A DNA stretch of 60,149 nucleotides from an uncultured Micromonospora sp. (GCA_937951935.1 CALGAM010000025.1:1-60149), one strand, 5' to 3'; numbered from the stretch's first letter, positions 33,645-42,937 are shown. A program made the numbers and translations. The notes: generated by a model not told the origin, from the letters alone.

Positions 33645-34823
33645 ATGAGTTCCAAGGACTGGCTTGAGAAGGACTTCTACGCCGTGCTGGGCGTGGACAG
33701 GTCCGCCTCCACGGACGAGATCAAGAAGTCCTATCGCAAGCTGGCCCGGGAGTTGCACCCCGACCGGAACCCCGGCAACGCGCAGGCAGAAGAGCGGTTC
33801 AAGGCGGTCTCCGAGGCGTACGAGGTCCTCTCCGACCCGCGCAAGCGCCGGGAGTACGACGAGATGCGCTCGCTGTTCGGCTCGGGCGCGTTCCGGCGCA
33901 GCGCACGGGCCGGCGGGCCGGGCGGTGGCTCCCCGTTCGACTTCTCGGACCTGTTCGGCGGGATGGGCCCACCGGGGGCGGGCGACCGCTCCTTCGGCGG
34001 GCCGGGATTCTCCGACCTGTTCAGCTCGATCTTCGGCGGTGGACCGACCCGGCCGCGCGGGCCGGCCCGGGGTCGCGACGTCGAGGCCGAGGTGGTGCTC
34101 GACTTCGAGGACGCGGTCCGGGGCGTCACCATGCCGCTGACGGTCCGCTCGCCCGGGGTCTGCGACACCTGTCAGGGCAGCGGCGCCAAGCCGGGCACCC
34201 TGCCCCGGACCTGCCCGCAGTGCCGCGGGACCGGCATGGTGACCCGCAACCAGGGGTCGTTCAGCTTCTCCGAGCCGTGTCGGGAGTGTCAGGGTGTCGG
34301 CACCGTCGTGGACGAGAAGTGCCCGGAGTGCCGGGGCACCGGCGGGGTCACCAAGTCCCGCACCATCAACGTCCGCTTCCCGCCCGGTGTGGCCGACGGG
34401 CAGCGGATCCGGCTGGCCGGCCGCGGCGAGCCGGGTGAGCGGGGCGGCCCGGCCGGTGACCTGTACGTGCTGGTCAAGGTCCGTCCCGACGAGCTGTTCG
34501 GGCGCAACGGCGACGACCTGACCCTGACCGTGCCGATCACCATCGCCGAGGCGGTCCTCGGTACGGATCTGCGGGTGCCGACCCTGGACGGCGCGGTGAC
34601 CCTGCGGGTGCCGCCCGGTACGCCGAGCGGTCGGACCCTGCGGGCCCGGGGTCGGGGGGTGGTCCGGCGTGACGGCCGGGCCGGCGACCTGCTGGTCACC
34701 GTCGAGATCGTGGTGCCGGAGAAGCTCTCGGCCGAGGCGCGGAAGGCGCTGGAGAAGTTTGCCGCCCTCACCCCGTCGGCGGCACGGGAACATCTCGACG
34801 CCCGACGGCGTCGTTTCAACTGA
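33645..34823 (+). CDS. dnaJ: Co-chaperone DnaJ
   Basis: A 392-residue type I DnaJ: J domain (about 8-75) with the HPD motif (LHPDRNPG), a Gly/Phe-rich segment (80-140), four zinc-finger repeats CDTCQGSG, CPQCRGTG, CRECQGVG and CPECRGTG, and the C-terminal substrate-binding domains. It stimulates DnaK ATPase and delivers substrate. ATG 33645 has GGAGGAAGGGGG upstream. The hairpin at 33561-33617 separates it from grpE, and hspR begins 29 bases after it. Confidence 0.98.
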   Translation: MSSKDWLEKDFYAVLGVDRSASTDEIKKSYRKLARELHPDRNPGNAQAEERFKAVSEAYEVLSDPRKRREYDEMRSLFGSGAFRRSARAGGPGGGSPFDFSDLFGGMGPPGAGDRSFGGPGFSDLFSSIFGGGPTRPRGPARGRDVEAEVVLDFEDAVRGVTMPLTVRSPGVCDTCQGSGAKPGTLPRTCPQCRGTGMVTRNQGSFSFSEPCRECQGVGTVVDEKCPECRGTGGVTKSRTINVRFPPGVADGQRIRLAGRGEPGERGGPAGDLYVLVKVRPDELFGRNGDDLTLTVPITIAEAVLGTDLRVPTLDGAVTLRVPPGTPSGRTLRARGRGVVRRDGRAGDLLVTVEIVVPEKLSAEARKALEKFAALTPSAAREHLDARRRRFN

Positions 34824-34852
34824 CCGGTCTCGCCCAGCGGAGGTGATCGAAG

Positions 34853-35299
34853 GTGGCTGAGGAGTTCGCGGCCTCCATCGAGCAGGCGTCCGACGCCAAG
34901 GTGTTGATGATCTCGGTGGCGGCCCGGATGGCCGGCATGCATCCACAGACCCTCCGCCAGTACGACCGGCTCGGCCTGGTCCAGCCCGGTCGGGCGCCCG
35001 GGGGCGGGCGCCGGTACAGCGTGCGCGACGTGGCGCTGCTGCGCGAGGTGCAGCGGCTCAGCCAGGAGGACGGCGTCAACCTCGCCGGCATCAAGCGGAT
35101 CATCGCGCTCGAACAGCTCGTCGAGGAACTCCAGCAGCGGACGGCTCAGCTGGAGGCGGAGCTTGAGGCCGCCTACCGGCGGGTGGCGGAACTGGAGGCG
35201 CTCGGCAATCTGGCCCGGCGGGATCTCGTCCCGACCAGCCGGACCTCGACCGCGCTGGTCGTCTGGCAGCCCAGCCGGTCCTCCGAACCCCGCGCCTGA
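34853..35299 (+). CDS. hspR: Heat-shock repressor HspR (MerR family)
   Basis: A 148-residue MerR-type regulator: the DNA-binding domain is residues about 17-85 (ISVAARMAGMHPQTLRQYDR, LGLVQPGRAPGGGRRYSVRD), followed by a coiled-coil (LEQLVEELQQRTAQLEAEL). It represses the dnaK operon and clpB through HAIR elements; both occur in this window (30477-30495 and 38363-38381). GTG 34853 with GGAGGTG upstream. Autoregulated as the last gene of dnaK-grpE-dnaJ-hspR. The following 254 bases (35300-35553) show no gene or clear terminator. Confidence 0.98.
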   Translation: MAEEFAASIEQASDAKVLMISVAARMAGMHPQTLRQYDRLGLVQPGRAPGGGRRYSVRDVALLREVQRLSQEDGVNLAGIKRIIALEQLVEELQQRTAQLEAELEAAYRRVAELEALGNLARRDLVPTSRTSTALVVWQPSRSSEPRA

Positions 35300-35553
35300 C
35301 CGTCCTCGCGCGGGTCGTCCGCGCCGGTTCGATCGGTGCTTGCCGGTTCGGGTGCGGGCCGCCGGCCGGCTGGGTACATTCACCAATGGTGCCGATGCCC
35401 GCGTTCCGGACTTTTCGGCACCTTTTGCCGCGGGGCTCGCGCGGGCTCGACGCCGCTGGTGGTCCGGGATCCACGGGGGGTCCCGGCCCACCAGCGAACG
35501 GGAGAAGCCCGCAGGCGACGGCCACCGGGGCCGGCGACGTCGCCGGACCGGCC

Positions 35554-35982
35554 CTAGAGGCGGCGGCTCCGGCGGACCAGTCCGCCCTCGCACCAGTCGT
35601 GGTAGTCGAACAGCTCCGGGCGGGACTGCAGTACCCGGGTGTTGTGCGCCCAGATCAGCATCGGCTCGTCGCCCTTGCGCTCGGCCTGCTCGACCAGTTT
35701 GCGCAGCCGCCGTCTCGGATGGGCCCGGAACTTCGTCCGGATGCCGTCGGCGGCGTAGATGTAGAGACAGTGCAGCGCGAACCGGCGGGCCGGGCAGGAC
35801 GGGTCCATCGCCAGGTCGAAGAGGGTCATGATCAGGTGATCCCCGGAGACGAGCAGGTCCCAGTCCTGCGGCATCGTCTCCAGGGGCACGGAGTCGGGCG
35901 CGTACGCCCAGGCGCGGAGCTCGGCCGGTGACGGATCCACCGGGTTGGCGAAGCCTCGGAACGTCGGGTTCTGCACGCTCAA
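35554..35982 (-). CDS. Conserved hypothetical protein, 142 residues
   Basis: A soluble protein with no membrane segment or signal peptide; conserved-looking stretches include NPTFRGFANPVDPSP, DWDLLVSGDHLIMTLFDLAMD and YIYAADGIRTKFRAHPRRRL. I believe it belongs to a conserved actinobacterial family of unknown function, but could not verify this. Start TTG 35982 (LSVQNPTF...) has AAAGG about 8 bases upstream; GTG 35976 is the alternative. It is monocistronic and lies between hspR and the antiporter operon. The gap 35983-36258 upstream contains the antiporter terminator. Confidence 0.7.
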   Translation of the reverse strand: MSVQNPTFRGFANPVDPSPAELRAWAYAPDSVPLETMPQDWDLLVSGDHLIMTLFDLAMDPSCPARRFALHCLYIYAADGIRTKFRAHPRRRLRKLVEQAERKGDEPMLIWAHNTRVLQSRPELFDYHDWCEGGLVRRSRRL

Positions 35983-36203
35983 GGGGCCGCCTTTCGCTCA
36001 TGCCACCGCCGGCCACCCGGTGCCGGCGGGCCGGGCAGCCACCGCGGCGACACCGTAACGCGCTGTCGCGGCCGTGGGTAAGGGCGACGATGTGCTACGT
36101 CATGAATCTGTTACTTCCCCCGGCCCCGCGAGGGATCTGTGACCGCCGATGCGGTGGCCCGAACCGGACGGACGGTCGAGAGGGCCACGACCGGGCAGCC
36201 GGC

Positions 36204-36247
36204 CGCGGCGGCGCCCCACCGACGGGGTCCGTCGGGGCGCCGCCGCG
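36204..36247 (-). terminator. Terminator of the antiporter operon
   Basis: 12-bp outer stem (36204-36215 with 36236-36247), a CCA bulge, and a 7-bp inner stem closing on a GGT loop, 12 bases beyond the antiporter stop. Confidence 0.75.
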
Positions 36248-36258
36248 AGCCGGGCGGT

Positions 36259-37458
36259 TCACTCCGGAGCCGGTGCCGGCCGCGGGCCGGCCGTGTGCTG
36301 GCGCAGCCACCGCTTGAACCAGCCGAAGTCCGGCAGACGGGCCAGCATCGGACCGGTCACGACGGTGATCAGCACGTACGCCGTGGCGAGTGGCCCGATC
36401 TCCGGGTTGACCACGGAGGCGCCGACGGCCAGCCCGGCGATGACGATGGAGAACTCGCCCCGGGGGACCAGGGCGAGCCCGGCCCGCCACCGACCGGGCA
36501 GGGCGATCCCCACCCGCCTCGCGGCGATGTACCCGGTGAGCACCTTGGTCGCCATGGTGACCACGGCGAGCCCGAACGCCGGCAGCAACACCGGCGGGAT
36601 CTCCCGGGGGTCGGTCTGCAGGCCGAAGAAGACGAAGAAGACCGCGGCGAACAGGTCCCGCAGGGGGGTGAGCAGTTCGGTGGCGTGATGTGCCACCGGG
36701 CCGGAGAGCGCGATCCCGACCAGGAACGCCCCGACCGCGGCCGACACCTGCAACTTGGCGGCGACGCCGGCGACCAGCAGGGTGAGTCCGAGTACGCCGA
36801 GCAGCAGCGCCTCGGGGTCCTGGGCGGAGATGACCCGGGAGATGACGGTGCCGTACCGGAGCGCCACCACCAGGACCACGACGACGGTGACGACCGCGAT
36901 GGCCAGCGAGATGCCGCCGCCGAGCAGGTCCTGCCCGCTGAGGATCGCCGTCACCAGCGGCAGGTAGAGCGCCATGGCCAGGTCCTCGATGACGAGCACC
37001 GAGAGGATCACCGGGGTTTCCCGGTTACCGAGCCGGCCCAGGTCGGCCAGGACCTTGGCGATGACCCCGGACGAGGAGACCCAGGTCACGCCGGCCAGGA
37101 CGACGGCGCCGACCCATCCCCAGCCGAGCAGGAATCCGAGGGCGAGTCCCGGCAGGGCGTTGAGCAGACCGTCGATCAGACCGGCCGGTGCGGCGGCCCG
37201 GAGGTTCCCGACCAGCTCGTCGGCCGAGTACTCCAGACCGAGCATGACCAGCAGCAGGATCACGCCGATCTCGGCGCCGACGTGGAAGAACTCCTCGCTG
37301 GCGTCCAGCGGCAGCACCCCGCCGTGCCCGAAGGCGAGCCCGGCGAGGAGGTAGAGGGGGATCGGGGAGAGCCCGATCCGCCGGCTGAGCCGGCCGAGCA
37401 GCCCGAGACCGAAGAGTAGCGCACCGACCTCGATGAGCAGGATCGTCACGTTTTGCAT
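36259..37458 (-). CDS. Cation/proton antiporter, CPA2 family (KhtU/KefB-like)
   Basis: A 399-residue membrane protein with about twelve helices. Family motifs are visible: LYLLAGLAFGHGG, LLLVMLGLEYSADEL, VTWVSSSGVIAKVL, LVIEDLAMALYLP and LVPRGEFSIVIAGL. It exchanges K+ (or Na+) for H+. The upstream gene encodes its RCK_C partner, 5 bases away, exactly the KhtT-KhtU order of Bacillus; by analogy the pair extrudes potassium and may respond to c-di-AMP or pH (inferred). No own TrkA-N domain is fused. Confidence 0.88.
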   Translation of the reverse strand: MQNVTILLIEVGALLFGLGLLGRLSRRIGLSPIPLYLLAGLAFGHGGVLPLDASEEFFHVGAEIGVILLLVMLGLEYSADELVGNLRAAAPAGLIDGLLNALPGLALGFLLGWGWVGAVVLAGVTWVSSSGVIAKVLADLGRLGNRETPVILSVLVIEDLAMALYLPLVTAILSGQDLLGGGISLAIAVVTVVVVLVVALRYGTVISRVISAQDPEALLLGVLGLTLLVAGVAAKLQVSAAVGAFLVGIALSGPVAHHATELLTPLRDLFAAVFFVFFGLQTDPREIPPVLLPAFGLAVVTMATKVLTGYIAARRVGIALPGRWRAGLALVPRGEFSIVIAGLAVGASVVNPEIGPLATAYVLITVVTGPMLARLPDFGWFKRWLRQHTAGPRPAPAPE

Positions 37459-37463
37459 ACGCG

Positions 37464-37964
37464 TCAGCCGTCCGGATCCGACTCGGCGAGGATCGCGGTG
37501 ACACCGTCGAGACCCTCACGGGTACCGACCACGACCACCACATCGCCGGCCTCGAACCGGAAGCTGGGATCCGGAGAGGCGATGACCTCGCGCTCCCGGA
37601 GTACCGCGACGATGGACGCCCCGGTACGGGTGCGGGCTCGTGTGTCGCCGAGGCGCCGGCCGACGTACCGTGACCCGGCCGGGATCGAGATCTGCTCGGT
37701 GAGCAGCCCGGCGGCCTGCTGGCGCAACCCGGAGAGCTGCCCCAGCATCAGCGAGGCGCCGAGGATGTCGGCCAGCGCCTCCGCCTCGTCGTCGGTGAGC
37801 GGTATGTCGGCGGTGCAGGAATCCGGATCGTCCGGATCATAGAGCACCAGATCACGCCGGCCGTTGCGGTGTGTGACCACACCGAGCCGGCGCCCGGAGG
37901 CGGTCACCACGTCGTGGCGTACCCCGATCCCCGGTAACGCAGTCTGTTCCACACGTACTCGCAC
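37464..37964 (-). CDS. RCK_C (TrkA-C) regulatory subunit, KhtT-like
   Basis: A 166-residue cytoplasmic protein: an N-terminal domain (LPGIGVRHDVVTASGRRLGV) like that of KhtT, and a C-terminal RCK_C domain (about 85-160, GSRYVGRRLGDTRARTRTGA then SFRFEAGDVVVVVGTREGL). In Bacillus, KhtT controls the KhtU antiporter and binds c-di-AMP. GTG 37964 is used, although no clear ribosome site precedes it and it may be leaderless. It ends 5 bases before the antiporter gene. The 531-base gap upstream (37965-38495) holds the repeat array and clpB HAIR. Confidence 0.8.
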   Translation of the reverse strand: MRVRVEQTALPGIGVRHDVVTASGRRLGVVTHRNGRRDLVLYDPDDPDSCTADIPLTDDEAEALADILGASLMLGQLSGLRQQAAGLLTEQISIPAGSRYVGRRLGDTRARTRTGASIVAVLREREVIASPDPSFRFEAGDVVVVVGTREGLDGVTAILAESDPDG

Positions 37965-38175
37965 GCGGGCAACGGTACCGTGTCCGCCCACGGGCTCTGA
38001 CCCCGTGTGCCACGTCGGTCGCGGGACCGACACGGCCGCGGCCACGGCGGTCGCGGGTCCGCACCCCGACCGTCGGCCCGGCACCGCCTGCACCGTCCGT
38101 GACGTACGGCGGGGTCCCCCGGAGGGTGTCCGGCCACCGCGACGGTCCGCGCGGCCGGCCGACGGTGACGCGCCG

Positions 38176-38250
38176 GAGGAGAGCGCGTCGGAAGAGAGCT
38201 CGGCGGAAGAGAGCGCGACCGAAGAGAGCTCGGCGGAAGAGAGCCGGCGC
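38176..38250. repeat. Tandem repeat, five copies of a diverged 15-bp unit
   Basis: Units start at 38176, 38191, 38206, 38221 and 38236, all of the form gaagagagcNcgNcN; those at 38191 and 38221 are identical. They lie in the clpB upstream gap (37965-38495), about 110 bases before the HAIR element. Apart from the array and HAIR, I see no other feature in that gap. Confidence 0.85.
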
Positions 38251-38362
38251 GCACGCCGCACGGCCCCGGCGCGTCGGGGCCGTCGCCGGGGTGGCCGGCC
38301 GTCCCGCCCACCGCTCTCCGGCCGGCGTGCCCGCCCCGGTGATCGACCTCACTGCCGCAGAG

Positions 38363-38381
38363 TTGAGTGGAATACACTCAA
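38363..38381. promoter_or_regulatory. HAIR element (HspR operator) upstream of clpB
   Basis: TTGAGT-N7-ACTCAA (38363-38368 and 38376-38381), the same core as at dnaK. A TACACT hexamer (38373-38378) inside it is a possible -10. It lies 115 bases before the clpB start, placing clpB in the HspR regulon as in Streptomyces and Mycobacterium. Confidence 0.9.
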
Positions 38382-38495
38382 CTTCGGTTGTGTCGTCAGT
38401 AGTGAGGTCGTTCCCCGCCCGCTTCTGGCGGCGTACGGCCCCGCTGTCGGTGCCGGCCCGTACCCCATGGCCGGCGGGTCCGTGATTGGGAGCTC

Positions 38496-41087
38496 ATGAA
38501 CGCCGAACGTCTCACCACGAAGAGCCGCGAAGTCATCACCGGCGCGGTCGCGACGGCGAACCAGCGCGGCCACGCCACCGTCGAGCCGTGGCACCTGCTG
38601 CTGTCCCTGCTGGACACCGGTGGCTCGACCGCGCCCGGCCTGCTGCGTGCCGTCGGCGCCAACCCGGCGGACATCCGGCGGGCCGCCGCCCGGGCCGTGG
38701 AGACCCAGCCGACGGCCCGCGGGGCCAGCGTCGCCGAGCCGAGTCTGTCCCGCGAGTTCGTCAACGCGATCGGCGCGGCGGAGCAGATCGCCCGCCCGCT
38801 CGGCGACGAGTACACCTCCACCGAGCACCTGCTGGCCGGGCTGGCCCGGGTCGGCGGCGCGGTCTCCCGACTCCTGAAGGAGGCCGGCGCCACCGAGGAG
38901 AACCTGGTCGCCGCCTTCCCCGCGGTGCGTGGCGGGAACCGGCGGGTCACCACCGCCGACCCGGAGCAGACCTACCAGGCGCTCCAGAAGTACGGCGTGG
39001 ACCTGACCCAGCGCGCCCGTGAGGGCAAGATCGACCCGGTGATCGGCCGGGACGCCGAGATCCGGCGGGTCATCCAGGTGCTCTCCCGGCGGACCAAGAA
39101 CAACCCGGTGCTGATCGGCGAGCCCGGTGTCGGCAAGACCGCGATCGTCGAGGGGCTGGCCCAGCGGATCGTCGCCGGGGACGTCCCCGAGTCGCTGCGG
39201 GACAAGAAGCTCGTCTCCCTCGACCTCGGTGCGATGGTCGCCGGCGCCCAGTACCGTGGCCAGTTCGAGGAACGGCTCAAGTCGGTGCTCGAGGAGATCA
39301 AGAACTCCGACGGTCAGGTCATCACCTTCCTCGACGAGCTGCACACCGTGGTCGGCGCCGGCAAGGGCGAGGGCTCGATGGACGCGGGCAACATGCTCAA
39401 GCCGATGCTGGCCCGTGGCGAGCTGCGCATGGTCGGCGCGACCACCCTCGACGAGTACCGCGAGCACATCGAGAAGGACCCCGCGCTGGAACGGCGGTTC
39501 CAGCCCGTGCTGGTCGGCGAGCCGACGGTCGAGGACACCATCGGTATCCTGCGCGGTCTCAAGGAGCGGTACGAGGTGCACCACGGGGTGCGGATCACCG
39601 ACGCCGCCCTGGTCGCCGCCGCCGGCCTCTCCGACCGCTACATCACCGACCGGTTCCTGCCGGACAAGGCGATCGACCTGGTCGACGAGGCCGCCTCCCG
39701 GCTCCGCATGGAGATCGACTCCCGGCCGGTCGAGGTGGACGAGATCGAGCGGGCGGTGCGCCGCCTGGAGATCGAGGAGATGGCGCTGGCCAAGGAGCCG
39801 GACCCGGCCTCGGCCGAGCGGCTGGAGCGGCTGCGCAGGGAGCTGGCGGACAAGCGCGAGCAGCTCACCGCGCTCAGCGAGCGGTGGAAGCTGGAGAAGG
39901 AGCACATCACCCGGATCTCCACCACCAAGGAGGAGCTGGAACGGCTCGGCGGCGAGGCCGAGCGGGCCGAGCGGGACGGCGAGCTGGAGCGCGCCGCCGA
40001 GCTGCGCTACGGCCGCATCCCGACGCTCAAGGCCGAACTGGCGAAGGCCGAGGCGGCGCTCGCCAAACTGCAGGCCGACGGCGCCATGCTCAAGGAGGAG
40101 GTCGGCGCCGACGACATCGCCGCCGTGGTCGCCTCCTGGACCGGCATCCCGGCCGGGCGGCTGATGGAGGGCGAGACCGCCAAGCTGCTCCGCATGGAGG
40201 CCTCGCTCGGCACGCGCGTGGTCGGTCAGACCGAGGCGGTCGCCGCGGTCTCCGACGCGGTCCGCCGGGCCCGCGCCGGGGTCGCCGACCCCGACCGTCC
40301 CACCGGCAGCTTCCTGTTCCTCGGGCCGACGGGCGTCGGCAAGACCGAGCTGGCCAAGGCGCTCGCCGAGTTCCTCTTCGACGACGAGCGGGCCATGGTC
40401 CGCATCGACATGAGCGAGTACGGCGAGAAGCACTCCGTGGCCCGCCTGGTCGGCGCCCCGCCCGGCTACGTCGGGTACGAGGAGGGCGGGCAGCTCACCG
40501 AGGCGGTGCGCCGCCGGCCGTACTCGGTGATCCTGCTCGACGAGGTGGAGAAGGCCCACCCGGACGTCTTCGACGTCCTGCTGCAGGTGCTCGACGACGG
40601 CCGCCTCACCGACGGCCAGGGGCGGACGGTCGACTTCCGCAACACGATCCTGATCCTGACCTCGAACCTGGGTTCGTCGGTCGTCTCCGACCTGACCCTC
40701 GGCGAGGCGGAGCGCAAGGAGGCGGCGCTGGCGGTGGTCCGGTCGCACTTCAAGCCGGAGTTCCTCAACCGGCTGGACGACATCGTGGTCTTCGCCGCCC
40801 TCACCGGGCAGGACCTGCGCGGGATCGTGGACATCCAGCTCGACCGGCTCCGGCGCCGGCTCGCCGAGCGACGGCTGGAGCTCGACGTCACCGACGCGGC
40901 CCGGGGTTGGCTGGCCGAGCACGGGTACGACCCGATCTACGGCGCCCGGCCGCTGCGCCGCCTGGTCCAGTCGTCGATCGGTGACCAGCTGGCGAGGGCG
41001 CTGCTCGCCGGCGAGGTCCGCGACGGCGACACGGTCCGGGTCGACGTGGCGGACGGCCAGGAGAGCCTGACGGTCACCCGAGCCTGA
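38496..41087 (+). CDS. clpB: ClpB disaggregase (Hsp100)
   Basis: An 863-residue AAA+ chaperone: N-terminal repeat domain (about 1-150), first ATPase domain with Walker A GEPGVGKT and Walker B TFLDELH, coiled-coil middle domain (about 400-525), second ATPase domain with GPTGVGKT and LLDEVEKAHPDVFD, and a C-terminal arginine-containing sensor region (GARPLRRLVQ). It pulls aggregated proteins apart together with DnaK-DnaJ-GrpE. ATG 38496 has GGGAG just 3 bases upstream. Controlled by HspR through the HAIR at 38363-38381. Confidence 0.98.
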   Translation: MNAERLTTKSREVITGAVATANQRGHATVEPWHLLLSLLDTGGSTAPGLLRAVGANPADIRRAAARAVETQPTARGASVAEPSLSREFVNAIGAAEQIARPLGDEYTSTEHLLAGLARVGGAVSRLLKEAGATEENLVAAFPAVRGGNRRVTTADPEQTYQALQKYGVDLTQRAREGKIDPVIGRDAEIRRVIQVLSRRTKNNPVLIGEPGVGKTAIVEGLAQRIVAGDVPESLRDKKLVSLDLGAMVAGAQYRGQFEERLKSVLEEIKNSDGQVITFLDELHTVVGAGKGEGSMDAGNMLKPMLARGELRMVGATTLDEYREHIEKDPALERRFQPVLVGEPTVEDTIGILRGLKERYEVHHGVRITDAALVAAAGLSDRYITDRFLPDKAIDLVDEAASRLRMEIDSRPVEVDEIERAVRRLEIEEMALAKEPDPASAERLERLRRELADKREQLTALSERWKLEKEHITRISTTKEELERLGGEAERAERDGELERAAELRYGRIPTLKAELAKAEAALAKLQADGAMLKEEVGADDIAAVVASWTGIPAGRLMEGETAKLLRMEASLGTRVVGQTEAVAAVSDAVRRARAGVADPDRPTGSFLFLGPTGVGKTELAKALAEFLFDDERAMVRIDMSEYGEKHSVARLVGAPPGYVGYEEGGQLTEAVRRRPYSVILLDEVEKAHPDVFDVLLQVLDDGRLTDGQGRTVDFRNTILILTSNLGSSVVSDLTLGEAERKEAALAVVRSHFKPEFLNRLDDIVVFAALTGQDLRGIVDIQLDRLRRRLAERRLELDVTDAARGWLAEHGYDPIYGARPLRRLVQSSIGDQLARALLAGEVRDGDTVRVDVADGQESLTVTRA

Positions 41088-41094
41088 GCACCGT

Positions 41095-41125
41095 GGCGGC
41101 ACCCGGCCCACGACCGGGTGCCGCC
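41095..41125 (+). terminator. Terminator of clpB
   Basis: A perfect 12-bp stem (41095-41106 with 41114-41125) and 7-base loop, beginning 8 bases after the stop. Confidence 0.8.
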
Positions 41126-41218
41126 GGCGTCGCGCCCCACGTTGTTCGGCCGACCGATACGGTGAGAAGCTGATTCGAGCCGTTCCGTCCGCGGAACCCG
41201 GCCGAGGGAAGGAGAGTC

Positions 41219-41941
41219 GTGTCGGTACCAGCACAACCGCCGGCGGCAGCCGCCCGGCCCCGCCCGCCCGTCGTCACCGTCGCCGGTTACCTGCTCCTGC
41301 TGGCGGCACTGATGTTCGTCGTGGGCGCGATCGCCGGGCTCGCCACGACCGGTGCCGTCTCCGACGCGCTGCGGGAGGTGTACGCCGGCACCGACCTCGA
41401 GGGCGCCGAGACGCTCGCGGTCGTGGCCGTCGTGGTGACCTCCGCGGTGAACCTCCTGATCGCCGCCGGCCTGGTGGTGCTCGCCCTGCTCAACAACCGC
41501 GGCAACAACATCTCGCGGATCATCACCTGGGTGGTCGGCGGCCTCGGCATCTGCTGCTCCGGGCTGAGCCTCGGCGGCAGCTCCCTCGGCGGCATGGGTG
41601 CCGGCACCCCGTCCGGCGGGGCCAACATCCCGGACCCCGACGAGATCCAGCGCCGGCTGGAGGAGGCGATGCCGTCCTGGGTCCAGCCGGTCAACCTGAC
41701 GTCCGGGATCCTGGCGCTGCTGGCCCTGCTCGCGGTGGTGGTCCTGCTCGCCCTGCCCGCCTCCAACGCCTACTTCCGGGCTCCGGCGGCGGTGGCGGAA
41801 CCACCGGTGCCCGGTGCCCCGTACCCGCCGTACCCGGCCACGGGCGCCGAGCCGCCGTACCCGACCACGGGTACCGAGCCGCCGTACCCGCCGTACCCGG
41901 GCCAGCAGGGCGGCCAGCCGGGTCAGCCGCCGTCGAGCTGA
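41219..41941 (+). CDS. Four-helix membrane protein with Tyr/Pro-rich tail
   Basis: A 240-residue protein with hydrophobic segments at about residues 20-44, 65-88, 98-112 and 155-182, and a C-terminal tail containing PYPPYP-type repeats. A short Gly/Ser-rich loop lies between helices. No domain is recognised; Tyr/Pro-rich cytoplasmic tails are common in actinobacterial membrane proteins. GTG start with AAGGAGAG upstream. It follows the clpB terminator and precedes the dehydrogenase gene by 126 bases. Confidence 0.75.
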   Translation: MSVPAQPPAAAARPRPPVVTVAGYLLLLAALMFVVGAIAGLATTGAVSDALREVYAGTDLEGAETLAVVAVVVTSAVNLLIAAGLVVLALLNNRGNNISRIITWVVGGLGICCSGLSLGGSSLGGMGAGTPSGGANIPDPDEIQRRLEEAMPSWVQPVNLTSGILALLALLAVVVLLALPASNAYFRAPAAVAEPPVPGAPYPPYPATGAEPPYPTTGTEPPYPPYPGQQGGQPGQPPSS

Positions 41942-42067
41942 GCGTCGCCCGGACCGCCCCTCCGCGCGGGCGTGGGCCGTGCCAGACAGTCGCCGTCGTG
42001 TGGAGCGTCCGTCCGGGATACGGCCCGGATGACGTCCCACCCCGAGTAGCCGCCGGACGAGGGATCC

Positions 42068-42937
42068 GTGGTCGCAGCCTCCTTCCGCCGTCGTGGACAG
42101 ATCCGTCGCCCCGACGGAGCCGGGTCGACACGCCCGGGGCGGGAACATCCGCCCCGGGCGCTGGTCACCGGCGCGACCGCCGGGATCGGGGCCGCCTTCG
42201 CCCGGCGGCTCGCCGCCGATGGCCACGACCTGGTGCTGGTGGCCCGGGACGAACGGCGGCTCGCCGACCTCGCCGCCGAGTTGAACGGGCGGTACGGCGG
42301 TCGGGTCGAGGTCCTCGCCGCGGACCTGAGCACCGACGAGGGTTGCGGGGTCGCCGAGGACCGGCTCCGCGACCCCGCCGAGCCGGTCGACCTGCTCGTC
42401 AACAACGCCGGGATCAGCCTCAACCGCTCCTTCCTCCGCTCGACCGTCGCCGACGAGACCCGGCTGCTGCGGCTGAACGTGCACGCGGTCCTGCGGCTGA
42501 CCCTCGCCGCGTTGCCGGGGATGACCGAGCGCGGCCACGGCGCAGTGATAAATGTCTCTTCCGTCGCCGGCTTCGGTCCGGTGATGCCCGGGTCGACGTA
42601 CTCGGCGAGCAAGGCCTGGGTGACCAACTTCAGCGAGTCGGTGGCGCTGTCGGTGCGCCGGTACGGCGTACGGGTGATGGCGCTCTGCCCCGGCTACACC
42701 CGCACCGAGTTCCACGACCGGGCCGGCATCGACATGTCGAGGCTGCCGTCCTGGTTGTGGCTGCGCGCCGACGACGTGGTCGAGGCCGCCCTGCGTGACC
42801 TGCGGCGGAACCGGACGGTGAGCGTGCCGGACTGGCGCTACAAGGTGGCGGTCTTCGGGTTGCGGCACGCGCCGGCCCGGCTGTGGCGCGCGCTGGCCCG
42901 CGACACCCGCGGACGAGTCGACCGCGCGGAGCGCTGA
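42068..42937 (+). CDS. Short-chain dehydrogenase/reductase
   Basis: A 289-residue SDR. The nucleotide-binding TGATAGIG (after a 30-residue basic extension), the NNAG motif (VDLLVNNAG) and the active-site Ser/Tyr/Lys are present (VINVSSVAG, then YSASK with Tyr and Lys). The Asp in LAADLST contacts the adenine. LCPGYTRTEFHD is typical of family members acting on long-chain or steroid-like substrates; the substrate is unknown. GTG 42068 with GAGGG upstream. The arginine-rich N-terminal extension may mean a later start, but none has a better ribosome site. Confidence 0.87.
   Translation: MVAASFRRRGQIRRPDGAGSTRPGREHPPRALVTGATAGIGAAFARRLAADGHDLVLVARDERRLADLAAELNGRYGGRVEVLAADLSTDEGCGVAEDRLRDPAEPVDLLVNNAGISLNRSFLRSTVADETRLLRLNVHAVLRLTLAALPGMTERGHGAVINVSSVAGFGPVMPGSTYSASKAWVTNFSESVALSVRRYGVRVMALCPGYTRTEFHDRAGIDMSRLPSWLWLRADDVVEAALRDLRRNRTVSVPDWRYKVAVFGLRHAPARLWRALARDTRGRVDRAER

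Noticed and set aside
37864..38499. Open frame encoding EESSA repeats upstream of clpB
   Set aside because: It has no ribosome site, overlaps the KhtT-like gene and the HAIR element, and is low-complexity; treated as an intergenic repeat array.
38349..41234. A 961-codon open frame opposite clpB
   Set aside because: clpB is unmistakable; the antisense frame is open only because of codon bias.
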